Origin: Olsenella profusa F0195
GTDB taxonomy: Bacteria; Actinomycetota; Coriobacteriia; Coriobacteriales; Atopobiaceae
Reading direction: 5' to 3'
Assembly: GCF_000468755.1 (NCBI RefSeq)
Contig: NZ_AWEZ01000020.1
Location: forward strand, 1-64,000
Length of the DNA: 64,000 bases
A program made the translations under genes and the position numbers. The notes beneath the pieces were generated by a model. That model ran no database searches. It was given only the letters and a program-made list of their open reading frames with translations, and was not told the origin of the DNA. Below, one piece after another: positions 19,147-27,232 of the stretch (its first letter is position 1; every line of letters starts with the position of its first letter).

Positions 19147-19731
19147 ATGAATACACACGAAAGCAACCTGTTCTCAGACATCAGCCTCCGTGGGGCGCGC
19201 CCCATCATCAAGACCGTCCTGTGCGTGACGGCCGCGGCGCTGTTGCTCTGCCTCTCGGCCTCTGTTGAGATTCCCCTCCAACCGGTGCCCTTCACCCTAC
19301 AGGTTCTGGCCCTGGGCATCATTGCGGCAACGTTTGATCCCGGCGAGGCGGTCGCAAGCGTACTCGTCTACATCGCCATCGGCGCCCTGGGCGCACCCGT
19401 GTTCTCTGGCGCCATGGGTGGGCTGCTGCGCCTTGTGGGCCCCACGGGGGGCTTCATTGTGGGCTTCGTCCCGGGTGTCGCGGTGGGGTCGCTCGTCCGC
19501 AAGTTGCTCATCAGACACAGGATGCCCCGCCCCATCGCGACGTTCCTCGCGCTTGGTGCCATGATGGTCATCATCTACCTGCTTGGTTGGGGCCAGCTCG
19601 CACTCGTCGCTCACCTCTCCCCCACCGCTGCCTTTGCCGCCGGTGTGGCCCCCTTCGTCACCCTGGACATGCTCAAGTCAGTCATCGCCACCAGTGTGGC
19701 ATGCGCCATCGACGCGGCAACGGCAAGGTAG
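19147..19731 (+). CDS. bioY: Biotin transporter BioY
   Basis: This 194-aa membrane protein has about six hydrophobic segments and the BioY signatures IPLQPVPFTLQ, GALGAPVFSG and GPTGGFIVGF. It is the substrate-binding S component for biotin uptake, used with an ECF energising module encoded elsewhere. The start at 19147 has AAGGGAG upstream; the longer frame would add about 40 implausible residues. A strong hairpin follows at 19798. The host probably relies on imported biotin, but no biotin synthesis genes can be judged from this window. Confidence 0.93.
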   Translation: MNTHESNLFSDISLRGARPIIKTVLCVTAAALLLCLSASVEIPLQPVPFTLQVLALGIIAATFDPGEAVASVLVYIAIGALGAPVFSGAMGGLLRLVGPTGGFIVGFVPGVAVGSLVRKLLIRHRMPRPIATFLALGAMMVIIYLLGWGQLALVAHLSPTAAFAAGVAPFVTLDMLKSVIATSVACAIDAATAR

Positions 19732-19797
19732 GGATCCCTGACGCGGATCGAGGGGTCTCGGCGACTACGCCGACCGTGACAGCACATACGGCGACTC

Positions 19798-19823
19798 GGG
19801 CGGCCTTCTGCGGAAGGTCGCCC
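19798..19823 (+). terminator. Terminator-like hairpin after bioY
   Basis: GGGCGGCCTTC pairs with GAAGGTCGCCC (one G-T pair) around a 4-nt loop, 67 bases after the bioY stop, followed by a modest pyrimidine stretch (CTTCATCATCTC). Confidence 0.6.
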
Positions 19824-19941
19824 CTTCATCATCTCGTCCGTCTCGTGCCAAAGGGTGCCGTGGGGTTACGAATGGTGCGGCGTGCAGTGCTCGTATCCCC
19901 GCATGCGGCCATCATACCCTACAGTATCCACTAGCTACCGA

Positions 19942-19963
19942 GGGCAGCCGGCATCGGCTGCCC
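19942..19963 (+). other. 9-bp hairpin just before the membrane protein gene
   Basis: GGGCAGCCG and CGGCTGCCC form a perfect stem around a GCAT loop, ending 21 bases before the ATG at 19985. It could be an attenuator or a 5' stabiliser. Confidence 0.4.
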
Positions 19964-19984
19964 CATCCTTTCGTTGGAGCAGGC

Positions 19985-20884
19985 ATGACACGTCACACCA
20001 CCCCCAAACGCACGACAAACTTCAATGTCAGGTACTTCTTCCGCAACCTCAACGACCAGATACGCACCGACCGGCGCACCTTCATCCTCTACACCATCCT
20101 GCGTGCGCTGGTGATGATCACCCTCGTTCGTTCCATCATGATCGGCTCCATCGAGAGCGCCGCGCTCTGCGTGTTCTCGCTCGTGCTCTTCCTGCTGCCG
20201 GCACTGGCCGAGACCCAATTGCGGATAGAGATCCCGCCCCTGTTCGAGGGCATGATCTACCTCTTCATCTTTGCCGCCGAGATACTTGGGGAGGTCAATC
20301 ACTACTACGTGCTCATCCCCGGCTGGGACTCCATGCTCCACACGATCAATGGCTTCCTGTGCGCGGCCGTGGGCTTCTCGCTGGTGGACCTCCTCAACCG
20401 GCACAGCCCTGGCCTCGAGCTCTCCCCCCTCTACCTGGCGCTCGTCGCCTTCTGCTTTTCCATGACCATCGGCGTGCTGTGGGAGTTCGTGGAGTTCGCC
20501 GTCGACCAGACGCTGCTCTTGGACATGCAGAAGGACTTCGTCATCCAGGCGTTTGGCTCCGTGATGCTCGATCCCACCCAGTCCCCGCACTCCGTGCTCG
20601 CAAGTGGCATCGTACGCACCACCATCGAATGCGCCGACGGGCAGTCGTTCGTCATCAATGGAGGCTACCTGGACATCGGCCTCATCGACACCATGAAGGA
20701 CCTCTTCGTCAACTTCGTCGGTGCCGCGGTGTGCTCCACGGCAGGCTTTCTCTACACGAGCGGTCGTGCCAAGGGCACGCTCGTGCGCGGATTCCTCATC
20801 CATCGCCCTGGCGACACATCGCTTGCCACCATCAGCCATGACGAGCGGGAGGAGGCTCACCCACTCGAGCCCCACGCTAGATGA
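19985..20884 (+). CDS. Integral membrane protein, DUF2238/YjdF-like
   Basis: The product is 299 aa with roughly six membrane segments. The motif WDSMLHTINGFL near the middle and LWEFVEFAVDQ after it match the DUF2238-type membrane proteins of unknown function. A cytoplasmic, polar C-terminal tail follows. Its last codons and TGA stop fall inside the 15-bp prophage core; the host sequence restored at the attB site would give the same stop, so integration leaves the gene intact. It was originally convergent with cysE, with overlapping 3' ends. Confidence 0.78.
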   Translation: MTRHTTPKRTTNFNVRYFFRNLNDQIRTDRRTFILYTILRALVMITLVRSIMIGSIESAALCVFSLVLFLLPALAETQLRIEIPPLFEGMIYLFIFAAEILGEVNHYYVLIPGWDSMLHTINGFLCAAVGFSLVDLLNRHSPGLELSPLYLALVAFCFSMTIGVLWEFVEFAVDQTLLLDMQKDFVIQAFGSVMLDPTQSPHSVLASGIVRTTIECADGQSFVINGGYLDIGLIDTMKDLFVNFVGAAVCSTAGFLYTSGRAKGTLVRGFLIHRPGDTSLATISHDEREEAHPLEPHAR

Positions 20885-20896
20885 CGTAGAAACAGG
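20877..20896. repeat. attL, left attachment site
   Basis: CTAGATGACGTAGAA (20877-20891) is identical to 54963-54977; one mismatch follows and then CAGG matches again. The left copy holds the stop codon of the membrane protein gene at 19985. Confidence 0.88.
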
Positions 20897-20955
20897 CCGG
20901 CAAGTTATGCGACGCTCTCTAAGCTTCATAGCTGCCGTTATTCATACCATAGGCT

Positions 20956-21050
20956 CCACAAGACGCCACAAGGAACACCACTTGGGACGCGCCCGGGACG
21001 CAGAAGATCCCCGCTCACCGCCCGTCTGCTACCACTCGACTTGCCACAAT
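20956..21050. repeat. Candidate integrase arm sites (CCACAAG/T)
   Basis: CCACAAG occurs at 20956 and 20966 (10-bp spacing) and CCACAAT at 21044, all just inside attL. The same CCACAAT occurs at 54884 just inside attR. Short direct repeats on both sides of attP are expected for arm-type binding of a tyrosine integrase, but these 7-mers are short. Confidence 0.35.
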
Positions 21051-21063
21051 CTCATATTATTGC

Positions 21064-21091
21064 TTGATTTTATGGCAGCTCGTGCTATTAT
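21064..21091 (+). promoter_or_regulatory. Promoter of the plus-strand accessory cassette
   Basis: TTGATT at 21064 and TATTAT at 21086 are separated by 16 bases in a locally AT-rich stretch, 39 bases before the ATG at 21130. With the strong terminator at 22398 it makes the three genes an independent unit, as expected of phage moron genes. Confidence 0.55.
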
Positions 21092-21129
21092 GGAGTTGCA
21101 AGCAAGGAGAGCGAGAGAGGGAGCAAGTC

Positions 21130-21366
21130 ATGAGCGATGACGCCATCACTGAGATTGATGTCGAGGGCATGGATCAGATCGACGAGGACGAGTACGAGAC
21201 GATGTATTACATCAAGCCCAACGATGTCCTCGAATATGGTCTGACTGTGCTTGTTGACGCAGATGGCACAATGCTGGTACCCACGGACTGGCAGACGCCG
21301 ATGCCCCGCACCATGGCGGATGTGCCCGAGACCGACTGGGTACCAATGAGCGAGATGACGAGGTAG
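21130..21366 (+). CDS. Small acidic hypothetical protein, prophage left end
   Basis: This 78-aa protein is strongly acidic (MSDDAITEIDVEGMDQIDED...) with no membrane segment or known motif. It begins 39 bases after a good promoter and has GGGAGC upstream of the ATG. It is the first gene of a three-gene plus-strand cassette inside attL, opposite to the phage late genes. It may be expressed in the lysogen. An acidic protein of this size can be a DNA mimic or an inhibitor, but nothing here shows that. Confidence 0.6.
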   Translation: MSDDAITEIDVEGMDQIDEDEYETMYYIKPNDVLEYGLTVLVDADGTMLVPTDWQTPMPRTMADVPETDWVPMSEMTR

Positions 21367-21387
21367 TGAGGAGGGGCGCGTCGCGAC

Positions 21388-21948
21388 ATGGCTGGCAAGC
21401 CCATCGATTTGACCGGACAGAGGTTCGGGCGCCTCGTCGCCGTCGAGCTTACGGACAGGCGGGACAGGCACTCAGGTGGCGCCATATGGAGGTGCCGGTG
21501 CGACTGCGGCAACACCTGCGAGGTTGGCGCGCACGAGCTGCGCAACGGAAACACGAGATCGTGCGGGTGCGGGAACGCCGAGAACCGCAAGCGATCCGGC
21601 GAGAACCGCAACGACGCCGTGCTGAGCGATGGGTCACGTGCTGACAGGTACCTGTCCTCACGCCCGCGAGCTGACAACGTAGTAGGCGTGCGGGGCGTGG
21701 GCGTGAGGAAGTCGGGGAGGTACTACGCAGAAATAACGTTCGGCGGCGTGACACATACCCTTGGCACGTTCGACACGCTCGACGAGGCGGCATGGGCGCG
21801 CAGGGAAGCGGAGATAAAGCTATACGACCCGTACCTCACGGCACACGGGAAGCCGCCGACGAGCGAGGAGGAGTTCCTGAGGTCGCTCAGGGCGGCGGAG
21901 GAGAAGGAGGGGAATCATGCGCAAGGTAATCAACAACCGCCTGTATGA
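21388..21948 (+). CDS. Zinc-knuckle plus AP2-like DNA-binding protein
   Basis: The protein is 186 aa. The N-terminal part (LTGQRFGRLVAVE... then WRCRCDCGN and SCGCG) is the Cys-rich domain often found in phage HNH/AP2 homing proteins. The middle (GVRGVGVRKSGRYYAEIT... GTFDTLDEAAWARREAE) matches an AP2/integrase-type three-stranded DNA-binding domain. No HNH nuclease triad is visible, so it is probably a DNA-binding protein or the remains of a homing endonuclease. It overlaps the next gene by 32 bp. Confidence 0.78.
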   Translation: MAGKPIDLTGQRFGRLVAVELTDRRDRHSGGAIWRCRCDCGNTCEVGAHELRNGNTRSCGCGNAENRKRSGENRNDAVLSDGSRADRYLSSRPRADNVVGVRGVGVRKSGRYYAEITFGGVTHTLGTFDTLDEAAWARREAEIKLYDPYLTAHGKPPTSEEEFLRSLRAAEEKEGNHAQGNQQPPV

Positions 21949-22315
21949 CACCGGCACGGCAAGGCTCGTCGGCAGCCACCAGGCGGAGGTGGACGGGGGC
22001 TCCTACGTCTTCGGCGACCTCTACCGCAAGAGGACGAGCGAGTACTTCGTCGAGACGAGCGGCACGCTCGTCGGCATGGAGAGGACGATTACCCCGCTGT
22101 CATACGACGAGGCCCGCGAGTGGGCCGAGTCGCACCTCACGGCGGAGGAGTACGAGGCCGAGTTCGGCCCCGTCTCCGAGGGTGGCGGGGATGAGGTCGT
22201 AAGCGCGCGGGTAAGCGCCGCCGCGAAGCGTGCACTCGAGCGCGAGGCCCAGCGCACGGGCGAGACCCAGACGGCCATCCTTGAGCGCCTACTACTGTCG
22301 CTCGCGGGCGAGTAA
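21917..22315 (+). CDS. Mobile-element protein with C-terminal ribbon-helix-helix
   Basis: The protein is 132 aa. Its N-terminal half (MRKVINNRLYDTGTARLVGS, then SYDEAREWAESHLTAEEYE) resembles a family common on mobile elements of Gram-positive gut bacteria. The C-terminal 40 residues (VSARVSAAAKRALEREAQRTG...) look like a ribbon-helix-helix DNA-binding unit. Its start lies inside the preceding gene, with GGAGAAGGAGGGG upstream, so translation is likely coupled. It is the last gene of the cassette, before a strong terminator. It may act as an autoregulator. Confidence 0.65.
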   Translation: MRKVINNRLYDTGTARLVGSHQAEVDGGSYVFGDLYRKRTSEYFVETSGTLVGMERTITPLSYDEAREWAESHLTAEEYEAEFGPVSEGGGDEVVSARVSAAAKRALEREAQRTGETQTAILERLLLSLAGE

Positions 22316-22397
22316 GCGCCTATACCGACTAGGGCCGGGCCGTCACAGGCCCGCATACGGCCTCTCAGCGAGCCGTCTACCTGCGCAGACGCAAGAG

Positions 22398-22429
22398 CGC
22401 CCCCATCCTCCCGCAGGAGGGTGGGGGCG
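22398..22429 (+). terminator. Strong terminator between convergent cassettes
   Basis: CGCCCCCATCCTCC pairs with GGAGGGTGGGGGCG (one G-T pair) around a CGCA loop. It lies between the plus-strand accessory genes and the 3' end of the minus-strand lysis genes, and probably serves both directions. Confidence 0.75.
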
Positions 22430-22474
22430 TCGTCGTGTGTGTCGTGGCCGTGCTGCGATGATGCCGCGATGGTG

Positions 22475-22672
22475 CTACTCGCCGTCGTCGAGCCCGTCGA
22501 GTGCCGTGGGGCCGTCCCATGGCTCGGGCTCTGGCGCCTCGTGGTGCGTGCATGCCGCATCGGGCTCCGTCGCATGCTCCCACCACAGGCACCAGATGAT
22601 GCGCCCGTCGCCCGGGTAGCCGTGCGTGGCGTGGCGGCAGGTGGCGCACGTCGGCGATGACGCATCGCCCAC
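22475..22672 (-). CDS. Small Cys/His-rich protein after the endolysin gene
   Basis: A GTG at 22672 overlaps the endolysin stop in a TAGTG junction, giving a 65-aa protein. It has paired cysteines (CATCRH) and later Cys and His residues (CTHHE), so it may bind zinc, and an acidic C-terminal tail. Coupling to the endolysin suggests it belongs to the late operon. The family is not recognised. Confidence 0.6.
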   Translation of the reverse strand: MGDASSPTCATCRHATHGYPGDGRIIWCLWWEHATEPDAACTHHEAPEPEPWDGPTALDGLDDGE

Positions 22673-23547
22673 TAGGACGTCGTCACCTCGAGCCTGATCT
22701 CGGCGAGCTTGGCGGCCACGGCGTCGGAGACGGCCTTGGCGACGGCCTCCGGGTCGGCGCCCTGGGCGCTCGCAAGCGTCCTGATGGCCTCTGCCTGGGC
22801 CGAGATGGTGGCCTGCAGCTCCTGGATGCGCAGGTTGGTGTCGACGACGTTCGCCAGCACCGTGTGCGTGTCGTCGCCGCCGATGGTCTGCCTTATGGCG
22901 TTGACCACGCGGTCGATGTCGATGAGGTTCGTCCAGGCGGATCCTGGTGCGGTGTCGTCCTGCTGCCCGTCGTTCGTGAAGGCCCAGACGTCGTTTGGCG
23001 TAGGCAAGTCGTCCTCGCTTCCCGGGGCGCTCCCCGCCCCTGTCATGTAGTCGTACCACTGCTGGCACATTCTCACGTACCTGTCGTGCTGCGGCATCCC
23101 GACCCGCAGGGGGCCGGGGCAGTCGGTGCTTGCGAAGTCGGAGTGCCCGAAGAGGTTCCTCCCCCAGGCAGGTCGGCCGAGCCCGTAGCAGGCGCACAGG
23201 GCCGCGACCAGGTGCGAGCCGCTCGCCATGCACGCGTCGGTGAGGTATCCGGGGTTTCCGCCGCGGTTGGCGTGCTCGATGCCGATGCTCCGCCTGTTCT
23301 CGGCCTTGTTGCCGCAGTGCCACGCCATGTCGCGGTCGCGCACCAGCTGCGTGATCCTGCCGGTCGACGCCACCGCGTAGTGCGCGCTGGCCGGCCTCGT
23401 CTGCCAGACGCCGTAGCATCCGGCGCCGTCGAGGTCGCCGCCCATGTAGTGCACGACGACGTGCCGGATTGGGCTCCCGGCGCGACCGCTCGTGTAGTGC
23501 GTGCCCAGCCATCGGTTCTCGTCTGCCGTGAGGCTCGCGAAGTCCAT
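22672..23547 (-). CDS. Endolysin, N-acetylmuramoyl-L-alanine amidase
   Basis: This 291-aa lysin has an N-terminal Amidase_2/PGRP domain. The zinc ligands are visible as His33 (VVHYMGG), His135 and Cys143 (FGHSDFASTDCPGP), the same His-His-Cys set as T7 lysozyme. It should cut the bond between muramic acid and the first alanine of peptidoglycan. From about residue 180 a linker and a C-terminal helical region (VLANVVDTNLRIQELQATI...) follow, possibly a wall-binding or oligomerising part. There is no signal peptide, so release depends on the holin encoded just upstream. Confidence 0.92.
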   Translation of the reverse strand: MDFASLTADENRWLGTHYTSGRAGSPIRHVVVHYMGGDLDGAGCYGVWQTRPASAHYAVASTGRITQLVRDRDMAWHCGNKAENRRSIGIEHANRGGNPGYLTDACMASGSHLVAALCACYGLGRPAWGRNLFGHSDFASTDCPGPLRVGMPQHDRYVRMCQQWYDYMTGAGSAPGSEDDLPTPNDVWAFTNDGQQDDTAPGSAWTNLIDIDRVVNAIRQTIGGDDTHTVLANVVDTNLRIQELQATISAQAEAIRTLASAQGADPEAVAKAVSDAVAAKLAEIRLEVTTS

Positions 23548-23712
23548 CTACCTCACCTCCTTCCGCCCTGCGGGGGCCACGCGCTCCCGCTCCTCGTGGC
23601 CGCAGTGCCTGCAGTGCCAGCCCCTCCACGCGTGCGCGCCCCGCGTCTTGGCCACGACGACCACCATCTCGTCACCGCACACGGGGCAGCGGCGGGGCCC
23701 GTCCGTCCCCAT
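23548..23712 (-). CDS. Small zinc-ribbon protein
   Basis: This 54-aa protein has two CxxC pairs (CPVCGD and CRHCGH), a textbook zinc ribbon, and a basic C-terminal end. It starts 3 bases after the holin stop and ends next to the endolysin start, so it is in the lysis operon. Role unknown. Confidence 0.62.
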   Translation of the reverse strand: MGTDGPRRCPVCGDEMVVVVAKTRGAHAWRGWHCRHCGHEERERVAPAGRKEVR

Positions 23713-23714
23713 CG

Positions 23715-24029
23715 CTACTCGCCCGCCGCCGGAGAGGCGTCCGTCCCGGGCGTGCCGGACGCCTGGGCGACGAGCGCGGCCGCCGCGTCCTCGGGGGTCG
23801 CCCCCGCCTTGCGCAGGTCGACGTACACCTGCGCCTCCTGGGCCGCTCTGCTGAAGTTGTGGTTGCGCCAGCAGCCGTAGGCGATTGCCCCGCCGGCGAC
23901 TGCCAGCGACAGGACGTTGGTGACGAGCGAGGCGTCGACCTGGTAGCCCGCGAACCCGGCGACCACCACCACGATGGTGACGACGGCGCCGAGCAGGGCC
24001 TTGACGGACTCCTTCATCTTCTTCTCCAT
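23715..24029 (-). CDS. Phage holin
   Basis: This 104-aa protein has two hydrophobic helices (about 12-30 and 36-52) with a charged N-terminus and an Ala/Thr-rich cytoplasmic tail, typical of small holins of Gram-positive phages. It should form the membrane lesion that lets the endolysin out. Two starts are possible, Met1 (24029) and Met5 (24017), differing by three charged residues (Glu-Lys-Lys), and each has a GGAG site at a workable distance. It lies between the tail genes and the endolysin. Confidence 0.82.
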   Translation of the reverse strand: MEKKMKESVKALLGAVVTIVVVVAGFAGYQVDASLVTNVLSLAVAGGAIAYGCWRNHNFSRAAQEAQVYVDLRKAGATPEDAAAALVAQASGTPGTDASPAAGE

Positions 24030-24145
24030 TCTCTGCGTCTCCGCAGGTAGACGGCCCTATCAGAGCCTGTTTACGGTGTCTTGCGTCGGGCGCGGGGCTG
24101 CCTCGCCTGGACGGGACGGCCCGAGCCGTCACCGGAGCCCTGGCC

Positions 24146-24448
24146 CTACATGTCGTCCATGCGTATCTCCAGGTGCTTCACGCGGCTCTCGACGGCCCTC
24201 ATGCGCTGCTTGACGATGGCGAGCTCCCTCTCGTGGACGCCGGTGAGCTGCCTCAGCTCGCGCATGCCGTCGCGCGTCTCCGACACCATGTCCGAGATGT
24301 AGGAGAGCTTGTCGCTCAGCATCTGCTGGCGCTCTATCGAGGCGTTCTCTCGCTCGTTGCCGGTCTCGCCGTGCTCCCGGAAGGAGAGCAGCAGGGCTAT
24401 GGCGGCGACCATCAGGCTCCCGATCGTGGCTATGTCATCGAGTGGCAC
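24146..24448 (-). CDS. XhlA-like membrane/coiled-coil protein
   Basis: From a GTG at 24448 with AGGGGG upstream, the product is 100 aa: an N-terminal hydrophobic helix (IGSLMVAAIALLLSF) followed by a long predicted coiled coil. This layout is seen in XhlA-type proteins that sit beside holins. It lies 8 bases after the tail fibre gene and before the holin, so it is likely part of the lysis cassette, perhaps modulating holin timing. Confidence 0.62.
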   Translation of the reverse strand: MPLDDIATIGSLMVAAIALLLSFREHGETGNERENASIERQQMLSDKLSYISDMVSETRDGMRELRQLTGVHERELAIVKQRMRAVESRVKHLEIRMDDM

Positions 24449-24456
24449 CGATCCCC

Positions 24457-25956
24457 CTATCCAAGGCCCACCGGGACGGCTATCTGGCCGGAGTAGTGGC
24501 CGAAGCTCCCCGCCCGGGCCATCACCGTCCCGTCCGACATGATGTACAGGTACCCGATGTGCGTGCCGTCGGAGACGACCGTCATGCCGCTGATCGAGTA
24601 TCCCCCCTGCATCCCCACGATCGCCTGGAGGTTGACCCTCGATATCCGGCCGATCGTGCGCCACTCGTAGTTCTGCTGCAGCGTGATGTTGTAGATCTGC
24701 ACGACCACGAGGAAGCCCCTGGTGGCGTACCACGCCCCGGTCTGCAGCATCTCCGTCCACGTCCCGCTCATGAGGTTGGCCGACAGGCCAGACCCATACC
24801 GCCTGTAGAAGGCGAGGTTGTGCCCGAACATCGACACGTTCTCCTGCCCGTCGTTGCCGCGCTCGAGGACAATGGCCGCGGTCGAGCCGTCCGGGCGCCT
24901 GTCGATGCCCATGCCGGCGCCACGCGTGAGGAAGAGGCCGCCGAACTCGTTGGGGTCGTTTCCCGTGCCCACGGTCGCGTAGCGGACCGTCACGCCCGCG
25001 TCCTCGTAGTGGTAGGCACCCAGCTGCAGCGCGCCGTCGTTGAAGCTCGCCCCGTCGCGCGTGATGGTGCCACCCACGTGGTCGCCGCCCGTGCGGAAGT
25101 CCACCGAGTCGGAGTCGATGGCGACGTTCGCGGCGGCGGGGTTGCCGATCGTGGCCGTGGCGCCGTAGACGGGGGCCGAGCAGTTCTGCCAGTCCGAGCC
25201 GTCCCACAGCAGCGTGAGCGTGGCTCCGGCCACCCAGTAGGCGAAGGGCGCTCCGTTGGTCATGATCGCCTGCGGCTCGCCACCGTCGATCGACAGCGTG
25301 GGATATGGAGCGGTGTTGGAGTCCGAGAAGTTGCAGTGGGCGACGAGCCCCACCTCCATGGCCGGCATCACGCCCTGCGAGGTGGCCTCCTTCGCGGCCG
25401 TGCCCGATGGCGTGAGGCTGACGAGCATCGCCACCTGCCTCGTGTCCTCCTTCGTGGGCAGGGCCGCCGCCGTGACCGTGATGGGCGCGCAGGGGGACGA
25501 GCGGTTGTGGGACGCCCTGCCGTCCGGCAGGCACGCGTCGTCCTCGGAGGACGCCGTTATGGTGCGCTCTCCCTCGCGGACGCGCACGGTCTGCGAGCCC
25601 GCGTGCGTCAGGTGGCCGACCACGACGCCGTCGACCATGAGGTTGACCCACATGAAGTCGCCCGGGATGCCGCCCTGCAGGCTGCCGTCCCACGAGATGG
25701 TGACGAGCAGGCCCTGGGCCGAAGCCGTGATGCCGGTCGGCACGCCCGGGGGCGTGACGTCCCCGACGTGCGTGGCCATGGTGGTGCCGTCGTCGTTGCC
25801 GAGGCCCATCACGGTGCGCGTCCCGTCCTGGTTGAGCACCGAGACCGGGCCGATGGGGGCCGTGGCGGCCCCGCGGGCGCCCTCCCGCGCGCCCAGGGCC
25901 TCCTGCGCGAGCCTCTCGGCCACGCTCTGGAGCCCCGTGAGCTTGGTGTGTCTCAT
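24457..25956 (-). CDS. Tail fibre / receptor-binding-type minor structural protein
   Basis: The product is 499 aa. The first 80 residues are helical and Ala-rich, then a proline-rich stretch and a fibronectin-like strand region (GVPTGITASAQGLLVTISWDG), then a long Gly/Asn/Thr-rich beta domain with no known enzymatic motif. Its position at the end of the tail genes fits a receptor-binding or baseplate fibre. The start at 25956 follows a run of nine G, which forms the ribosome site. The longer open frame is shadow of the previous gene. Confidence 0.7.
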   Translation of the reverse strand: MRHTKLTGLQSVAERLAQEALGAREGARGAATAPIGPVSVLNQDGTRTVMGLGNDDGTTMATHVGDVTPPGVPTGITASAQGLLVTISWDGSLQGGIPGDFMWVNLMVDGVVVGHLTHAGSQTVRVREGERTITASSEDDACLPDGRASHNRSSPCAPITVTAAALPTKEDTRQVAMLVSLTPSGTAAKEATSQGVMPAMEVGLVAHCNFSDSNTAPYPTLSIDGGEPQAIMTNGAPFAYWVAGATLTLLWDGSDWQNCSAPVYGATATIGNPAAANVAIDSDSVDFRTGGDHVGGTITRDGASFNDGALQLGAYHYEDAGVTVRYATVGTGNDPNEFGGLFLTRGAGMGIDRRPDGSTAAIVLERGNDGQENVSMFGHNLAFYRRYGSGLSANLMSGTWTEMLQTGAWYATRGFLVVVQIYNITLQQNYEWRTIGRISRVNLQAIVGMQGGYSISGMTVVSDGTHIGYLYIMSDGTVMARAGSFGHYSGQIAVPVGLG

Positions 25957-25966
25957 TGCCCCCCCC

Positions 25967-27232
25967 CTATGAAATCGGATCGAACGTTGCCTGGCCTCCC
26001 CGCGCCCAGGTAGGGTGCTGCATCGGGTCGAAGGTGAGGGCCACCTCGGGCCCGGCGGTGCCCGACATCTCCATGAGCCGGAGGTGGTAGGTGCCGTCCG
26101 GCAACGTCGGAAAGCCCTCCACCGCCACGTCGACGCGCTGGCCGGGCCACACCACGCCGGGCTGCGGCGCGTGCGGGTCGGCGGCATCCACCGTGCCCGT
26201 GAGCTGCACGACCGGGCGGCTCACCTCGGCCAGGTGGGCGTCGGCGTGGCTCGCGAGGACGTCTGGCGTCTCCCAGTCAACGCTCGAGCGCGTCGCCTCC
26301 ATGAGCGGCCAGGGGTCTCCCTGCTCGCAGAGCGTCATGTCCTCCGACTGGTGGCAGAGCATGGCGGTCTCCTGCCCGGCGCCCGTCGCGAGCACGCGCT
26401 CGCACGGCCCCTGGCAGGCCACCTTGAGGCCCTTGAGGGTGCCCCCTCCCGGGCGGCACGTGAGCATGGGCACCTCGCCGCCCATGTGCACGTAGGGGTC
26501 GCTGTCGGTGCCGCCGTCCAGCGTGAGCCTCACGTGGGCCTGGTCGGCGAGGTACGGACGCAGCGCGAGGTCGGGGCCGTTCGTGACGTTGGAGATGTTC
26601 TCGAGCAGCCGCCTCGCGCTTGAGTTGGCGACGTTGTAGCCCCAGTACGTTCTCTGGTGCGTCCCGACCTCGCCGAGGTACGGCAGGTCGATGGGCAGCT
26701 CTCCGCCGCGCTTGCCTGACGTGCAGAGCCTCACGACCTCGGAGGCTATGGCCCGGAGCGACAGCCCGGAGAGCGCGACCGAGCTGGTTGTGGTGCCCCA
26801 GACGGTGCCCTCCTGCTCCCCCTCGTGCTGGTAGTCGGCGTCCTTCGCCCACGTGGAGCCGGTGCCGAAGGTGCCCTCTGGGAAGAGGTGCCTGGATCCG
26901 AGGATGCCCATGGCCGACAGGAGCGAGAAGCTCGTGTCCTGCCAGGTGTCGGTGCGCGGCCCTATGGCCCCGAAGACTACCGGGCGGCCGTCCCACATGA
27001 GCACGAGCGCACGGCGGTAGCTCGCGAGCGCCCGCTCGCGCTCCCCCTGGGACCCCCACGGCAGCGCCGTCCACGGGACGGTTATCCCCGAGCCGGTGTA
27101 GTCGCCCGCGCCCTTGTCCCTGGTGGTCGAGAGCGAGCAGTCCGACACGCTCACAGACCACGAGAGGCGCGGTATGTCGATGGGCTCGCCGAGGAGCCCC
27201 GTCATGGTGTCGGCCAGCCTGCACTCCCACAT
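25967..27232 (-). CDS. Minor tail protein
   Basis: The product is 421 aa starting MWECRLADTMTG at 27232, with its ATG overlapping the previous stop in a TAATG junction. The long upstream extension of this frame is shadow. The N-terminal part (LSWSVSVSDCSLSTTRDKGAG) resembles tail-tip/Tal-like proteins of actinobacterial siphophages, which attach at the tail end below the distal tail protein. No lysin or protease motif is visible. Confidence 0.65.
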   Translation of the reverse strand: MWECRLADTMTGLLGEPIDIPRLSWSVSVSDCSLSTTRDKGAGDYTGSGITVPWTALPWGSQGERERALASYRRALVLMWDGRPVVFGAIGPRTDTWQDTSFSLLSAMGILGSRHLFPEGTFGTGSTWAKDADYQHEGEQEGTVWGTTTSSVALSGLSLRAIASEVVRLCTSGKRGGELPIDLPYLGEVGTHQRTYWGYNVANSSARRLLENISNVTNGPDLALRPYLADQAHVRLTLDGGTDSDPYVHMGGEVPMLTCRPGGGTLKGLKVACQGPCERVLATGAGQETAMLCHQSEDMTLCEQGDPWPLMEATRSSVDWETPDVLASHADAHLAEVSRPVVQLTGTVDAADPHAPQPGVVWPGQRVDVAVEGFPTLPDGTYHLRLMEMSGTAGPEVALTFDPMQHPTWARGGQATFDPIS

